Below are positions 59,533 through 64,000 of a DNA stretch of 64,000 bases, piece by piece. Source of the DNA: Nymphaea colorata (lineage: Eukaryota; Streptophyta; Magnoliopsida; Nymphaeales; Nymphaeaceae); contig NC_045145.1 in assembly GCF_008831285.2 (NCBI RefSeq), positions 24,366,802 through 24,430,801 of the forward strand, given 5' to 3'. The position numbers and the translations under genes are program-made. The notes beneath the pieces are model-generated. The model saw nothing but the letters and a program-made list of their open reading frames with translations, made no database searches and was not told the DNA's origin. The number at the start of each line of letters is the position of its first letter. Positions within the stretch are counted from its first letter, which is position 1.

Positions 59533-61099
59533 AGCAACGACGTGCAAGCGCAATACTGCAAGCAAAGAGAGGCAGAGCCAGTCAATGGGCAGCTTATCCA
59601 CCAAGCACACTGGCACAGGACCAATAATCCCGCAGACCTGAACACCGACAACCTGCATCCCAAGGACTCGTAACTGGACATAACATGTCCTTGATGTGTC
59701 TCAATCTGCAAAGTGGAAGGATTCATCATGGGCAAAGAGGCAGAAACAGGGGAGGAGGAGGAACAACGGAAGCGGATGGGTATGTGAGGGAGGGGCTGCA
59801 TGGAGGTAGGATGGTCTGGGCCAGCGCCCAATTCGAGGTCATGGGAAGACAATAAATACGACATCCTCGGACTCCATGAAAGAAAGCCAAGCATGTCATA
59901 CTTATCCCTATCATATTTAACTAATCGCTCTGAAGAAAAAGAGGGGCCAAAAAGGGAGATGTGCCCCAAAATATGTTTTTGGAGGAGAACCTGTTCAGAA
60001 AGCCAGCAATCTCGGGCAGCAGAGATATATGGAGTGGTTCAGAATATGACCGAAATTTATGCAGCACTTTCACAATCCTTTCCTTCGCTCCTGCTTTCCG
60101 ATTGTGGAGTTACAGACAAGGAAAAGAAGAAAATGCTGAAGTCAAATTCAAAATCGTTCGAAAGCATGACGAGAACCCCTAAGATCAAAGACCAAGGGAA
60201 AGGGAAGAAGGCGAAAAAACGTGAAAATGCCAACATTTCAGGAATTTCACCCACTATTTCAAATTCTTTTTTGAACAAAACCCTAAGCCTCCATCAAAGA
60301 TAACCGAGCAGGCTTTCCATTAGGGATAAGTACGACATCTTGTGAACTCAAGGATGAAGAGTACCTGCGAAGCTTGAAATAGTGGGTGAAATTTCTGAAA
60401 TGTTGGCATTTTGAATTTTTTTCACCTTCTTCCCCTTCCCTTGGCCTTTGATCTTAGGGTTTCTCGTCATGCTTTCGGATGATTTTGAATTTCGCCACAG
60501 TGTTTTCTTATTTTCCTTGTCTGTAACTCCACAATCAAAAAGCAGAAGCGAAGGGAAGGATTGTGAAATTACTCCATAAATTTGGGTCATAGTCTAAACT
60601 AGTCCCCAGATTAGGCTCTCCGCTACTGGAGATTGCTGGCTTTCTGAACAGGTGCTGCTCAAAAAACACATTTTGGGGCACATTTCCATTTTTTTCCCCT
60701 CTTTTTCTTGAGAGCGATTGGTTAAATACAACAAGGATAAGTACGAATGCTCGGCTATCTTTCATGGAGGCCGAGAATGTCGTACTTAACATCCTCCCAT
60801 GACCTCGAATTGGGTGCTGGCCTAGACCATGCTACCTCCACGCAGCCCCTCCCTCACATGCCTATCTGCTTCTGTTGTCCTCCTCCTCCCCTATTTCCGC
60901 TTCTTTGCCCACCATGAATTGCAGATTGAGATGCATAAACGACATGTTATGCCTAGTTACAAGTCCCACGGGATGCATCTCGTCAGTGTTCATGTCTACA
61001 GGATTTTTGGTCTTGTGCCAGTGTGCTTGGTGGAGAAGATGCCCAATGACTGGCTCTGTCTCGCTTTGCTTGCAATATTGTGCTTGCTCGCCGTTGCTT
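59533..61099. repeat. Foldback structure 4 (arms about 730 bases)
   Basis: Left arm 59533-60265 and right arm 60371-61099 are inverted copies: GCAAGCAAAG and AGAGCCAGTCA (59567 and 61045), CCAATTCGAGGTCATGGGA (59828 and 60797), TGTGGAGTTACAGACAAGGA (60104 and 60516), CCAACATTTCAGGAATTTCA against its near-reverse near 60385. The loop is about 105 bases. The right end abuts the copia gag remnant. Open frames of up to 167 codons in the arms exist on both strands and look like chance frames. Confidence 0.85.
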
Positions 61100-61118
61100 T
61101 CCTTCCCTCTCATTCCTA

Positions 61119-61719
61119 CTGGCCACTATTTGCTCCATATCTGCGAATTAGCAAGGCCCGCCTTAACCACATTCTGGCCATCTCCGTGCTTGTTACAACA
61201 CTTGCGGTGGTGTTGATCACTGTTGGAAGCAATAAATGTCTCCCACGAATCAGGCAAAGTAACAAGCAATAATAATCTCAAAATCTCACCTTCAAATTTA
61301 ACACTCATACTGAATAACTGACTAATGGCCTCTTGAAAATCATTTAGAAAATCTGACACTGAACTACCTTCCCTGAATCTCAAATTCATCAATCTTTTCG
61401 GAAGAAATAATTAACTACTTCTTGTCTTGGAGGCATAAAGATTTTCTAATTTTGCCCACAAACTACATGCATGCTTTTCATCTTGGATATGACTATAAAC
61501 ATTTTTATCCACAAATTGTCGAATGAAACCACAAACTTGTTCGTGTTCAAATTCTCATTCCTCATCAGACTTAGAATTGGACTTTTCTTTTGAAAAAACT
61601 GGGAGGTGCATAGCCTTCACATATAAGAGATCTTTCATCTTATTTTTCGATAGACTATAATTAGTCCTATTTAGACTAATCATACGGCTAGTACCGAAAT
61701 CAATTTTGTTATCCACCAT
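61119..61719 (-). pseudogene. copia gag remnant, N-terminal half, with stops
   Basis: Reading on the minus strand from ATG at 61719: [39 protein letters not shown], then TGA in DEE stop EFEHEQVCGFIRQ (Trp codon TGG expected), then HIQDEKHACSLWAKLENLYA, another stop, and LMNLRFREGSSVSDFLNDFQ to LPDSWETFIASNSD. This is the well-known gag N-terminal region (UBN2-type) of a plant copia lineage distinct from the element at 25240. It stops near 61119, where foldback structure 4 begins. Protease and the rest of pol are absent. Confidence 0.9.
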
Positions 61720-61723
61720 GTTG

Positions 61724-61735
61724 GCTCTGATACCA
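61724..61735 (-). other. Primer-binding site of the minus-strand copia remnant
   Basis: GCTCTGATACCA on the plus strand, i.e. TGGTATCAGAGC on the minus strand, three bases from the LTR and a few bases before the gag ATG. Confidence 0.93.
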
Positions 61736-61738
61736 CTT

Positions 61739-62390
61739 TGTTGGGATAAAATGCGAATAGGCACGAATCTACTAATAATGATTCAACAACGAAGTATAGC
61801 CCAAACCGATCATGCAATAAGCAAGAAATCAACGACCAAACAATCCAACCAAAGTAAACACAATCAAAAACTGCACAAGAAGATTTTTACGTGGAAAACT
61901 CCTCAAAAACAATGAGGGTAAAAAAACACGGGGTACTACGACTCAAACTCAATCCACTATAATCAATGATATAAGTTATCCCACAAGGGTCTACACAAAG
62001 CTAACACTCTAACAATAATATCTCTTCAAAACTATATGAGAAAACAAGGGAAAATATCACCGATAGAATCCGGAAATCGTGGATTGGGAGGAGATGCGTC
62101 TGGCTTCCTTGTTGGAATCGAATCTTGCTCAAGCCAAGAGCCCGCAACCTTCTCTTCCTTGCCTTCCTCTTCTCCTTCTCTCCTTTCCTCTTCTCCTTCT
62201 CTCCTCTTGCTGTGCAGCCACAAGAGAGCGCCCCTCTCTTTCACTTTTCCCAAAAGAAAAACCCTAAAAGAGAGAGAGACGTAAGAAAAGAATGGGGGGC
62301 ACCATCGGGTGCCCTCCCCTTTATCTCCCGCTCGTCACTTAAGTGACGGTAAGGGTCAGGTCCTCTCTTGAGGCTGGACCCGACCCAACA
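61739..62390 (-). repeat. 5' LTR of the minus-strand copia remnant
   Basis: 652 bases. On the minus strand it runs from TGTTGGGTCGGGTCC to ATTTTATCCCAACA, with terminal TGTTGGG/CCCAACA inverted repeats. No second LTR is present in the window, so the element is truncated to LTR plus partial gag. Confidence 0.88.
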
Positions 62391-63185
62391 GTTCAATTTT
62401 TGAGAGTAGGGTGCAGAGTGTCGATGCCTGCCTAAGCTGCCCACTATCCCAATCATGAGAAGTCGGATCAATATTGAACTGCAAGAGGAAGCACCCACCG
62501 AAAAGCCGCAGGCAAGATTTCCTTTTTTGCCTGTTCTTTGGTTGCCGTAATTCAATGTTAACATTCATGAAAACATGAATCCCACTGTGAGAGAAAGATC
62601 CACTGGCGTTTGCTTTCTGTCTTGAATTGGTGATGAATATTGTATCGAAGATAGTGACCTGTCTTTGTTACGTGAAATATTGATGCTATTATGGTTAGTC
62701 TCTCTTGAGATCATTTGCACTACCTCTTTTCAAGAACCATAGCACTTAGTCACTTACATGTAATGTTTAGGTGAGTAAAAAACTTCAGTAGTGATAACAC
62801 GTTTTTGAAAGGGCGTACTGTAAAAATATAGCTTTGGAGGTTTCAATTGCATTCGTTATATCATGAATGTGCTTGTGACTGCTATACAACTTATGTGTCA
62901 AATGTACTACTAAGTTGCTAATTTGCATATTCTTCCTACTTGAGTGAACATATCGCTATGTTTGGTCTGTTTCCTCCAGATTGTGCAGTTCATCTAAGTT
63001 GCCGTACTAAGTTGCCGTACTTGTGTAGTACTTTGAAGCCTTGCACATTTACTTCACAATTTTTTAATTATGATCTTCCTTTTCATGTCCTAGGCGTTCC
63101 TCGCTCATTCTATCATTGGTTTGTGACTTTCAATGGCCATGTTGCACACATGTGCCAATATATAATATATACATATATGAAAGAA

Positions 63186-63188
<3 letters not shown>

Positions 63189-63241
<53 letters not shown>
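63189..63241. repeat. (TA)n microsatellite
   Basis: About 26 TA units. Confidence 0.95.
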
Positions 63242-63243
<2 letters not shown>

Positions 63244-63264
63244 TTGAATGGTGATTTTAGAATC

Positions 63265-63470
63265 ACTCAGCAATCTAATCAAGGTCAGTCGATCCAACAT
63301 GATGGGCAGAGAAATACAAGGAAAAAAAGGTGGACTTTTTTATCATCTAATATTAGTTTATACTATTTTCTCATTGCTTTCATCTCAATCATCCATCTGC
63401 AATCCTGATTAGATGGTTTTGTGACTCAGTCACTCACTATTTAGCTAGAGCGATCAACAATTTATTTTTA
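63265..63470. repeat. Dispersed repeat, related to 35880-36115
   Basis: TCCAACATGATGGGCAGAGA, ATCATCTAATATTAGTTTA, CAATCATCCATCTGCAATCC and GTGACTCAGTCACTCACTAT correspond in order to the copy in the VPS52 intron. Confidence 0.5.
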
Positions 63471-63815
63471 ACAAAAATTTTAGGTCACAAGTGGAGAATT
63501 GAGCATTTGTTCTTTTTGATAACTGTCCCCTCGTGACACATAATGGACCATAAAACTATCATTTCCTTATAATTGTGAATAATTTGCTGTTGTCTATGTG
63601 GTTAATTTTATCTCACACATTTCGTGTGGATTTGTGATTGTTATTACAATTTGGATTTGGGGTGATTAAATTTTAGAGTATTTTCCGTAATGTGTAGTCC
63701 TAGCTTAATTTATTTATTGGCGGTTTCCTGCATTGGTTCTTTCGGTGAAACCAGTCTAAGAGATGGTCTCCCCATCTTCTTATCAATGAATGATAGTCCT
63801 GTATGCGTTATTTCC

Positions 63816-63846
<31 letters not shown>

Positions 63847-64000
63847 TCTACAGTCTCTGGTACTCTGCTTCATCATAATACCTGCAGAACGTGCGTGATG
63901 ATTTTTTTCTCTTTAATTTATGGTTGCAATTAGTTTCCTAGATTCTGCCCATGCAAAGATTTAGGCTTATACTACCCTATTCTCTGATACTGATTTATGT

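Larger units (their letters stand above)
62391..64000. other. Gene-free right end of the window
   Basis: AT-rich. It contains a short duplication (AAGTTGCCGTACT twice, 62998-63021), (TA)n at 63189-63241 and 63817-63843, and a dispersed repeat at 63265-63470. I see no exon. Confidence 0.5.

Noticed and set aside
59484-60303. 161- and 167-codon frames in foldback 4
   Set aside because: They lie on opposite strands of the inverted arms and shift frame between arms; no motif recognised.

Overview
This is nuclear DNA of a flowering plant. It has GT-AG introns, long (TA)n and (CT)n microsatellites, plant-type metallothionein (MT) genes, a VPS52 (GARP/POK) gene fragment, Ty1/copia and Ty3/gypsy (chromodomain) retrotransposons with the plant primer-binding site TGGTATCAGAGC, and several foldback elements. 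A 100-base N run at 51736-51835 marks a scaffold gap. I cannot name the species from sequence alone.

0-21 kb is a metallothionein array. Two tiny two-exon genes on the minus strand (5057-5293 and 10554-10760) encode 40-residue type 1-like MTs. Three three-exon genes on the plus strand (6552-7181, 14631-15260, 19189-19940) encode 78-residue type 2-like MTs. The genes lie in duplicated blocks: a divergent minus/plus pair was copied, the second pair was later pushed apart, and the plus gene was copied once more. All five share a first intron at the same codon phase and a related core promoter and 5' leader, so both MT classes here seem to descend from one gene.

21-37 kb holds little until a VPS52 fragment (seven exons, 24931-37273) that lacks the N-terminal and C-terminal coding exons and carries a 1-base frameshift. 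Its first visible intron contains a copia element (25240-30714) with nearly identical LTRs but about seven disabling lesions.

37.5-51.7 kb is one long gypsy chromovirus tract. A 5'-truncated copy (37462-40145) joins a shared 3.5-kb LTR (40146-43612), then a full-length but broken internal region (43613-48818), then a second LTR that runs into the gap. The left edge of this tract coincides with the loss of the rest of VPS52.

51.8-64 kb contains no gene I can recognise. It is dominated by three successive long inverted repeats (52.87-57.07 kb), a fourth with arms of about 730 bp (59.53-61.10 kb), and the 5' end of another copia element on the minus strand (gag remnant plus a 652-bp LTR, 61119-62390).

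The only genes that look functional are the metallothioneins. They would act together as small cytosolic Cys-rich metal-binding proteins (Cu/Zn buffering, redox protection). I found no prokaryotic-type system, CRISPR array, rRNA gene or convincing tRNA gene.
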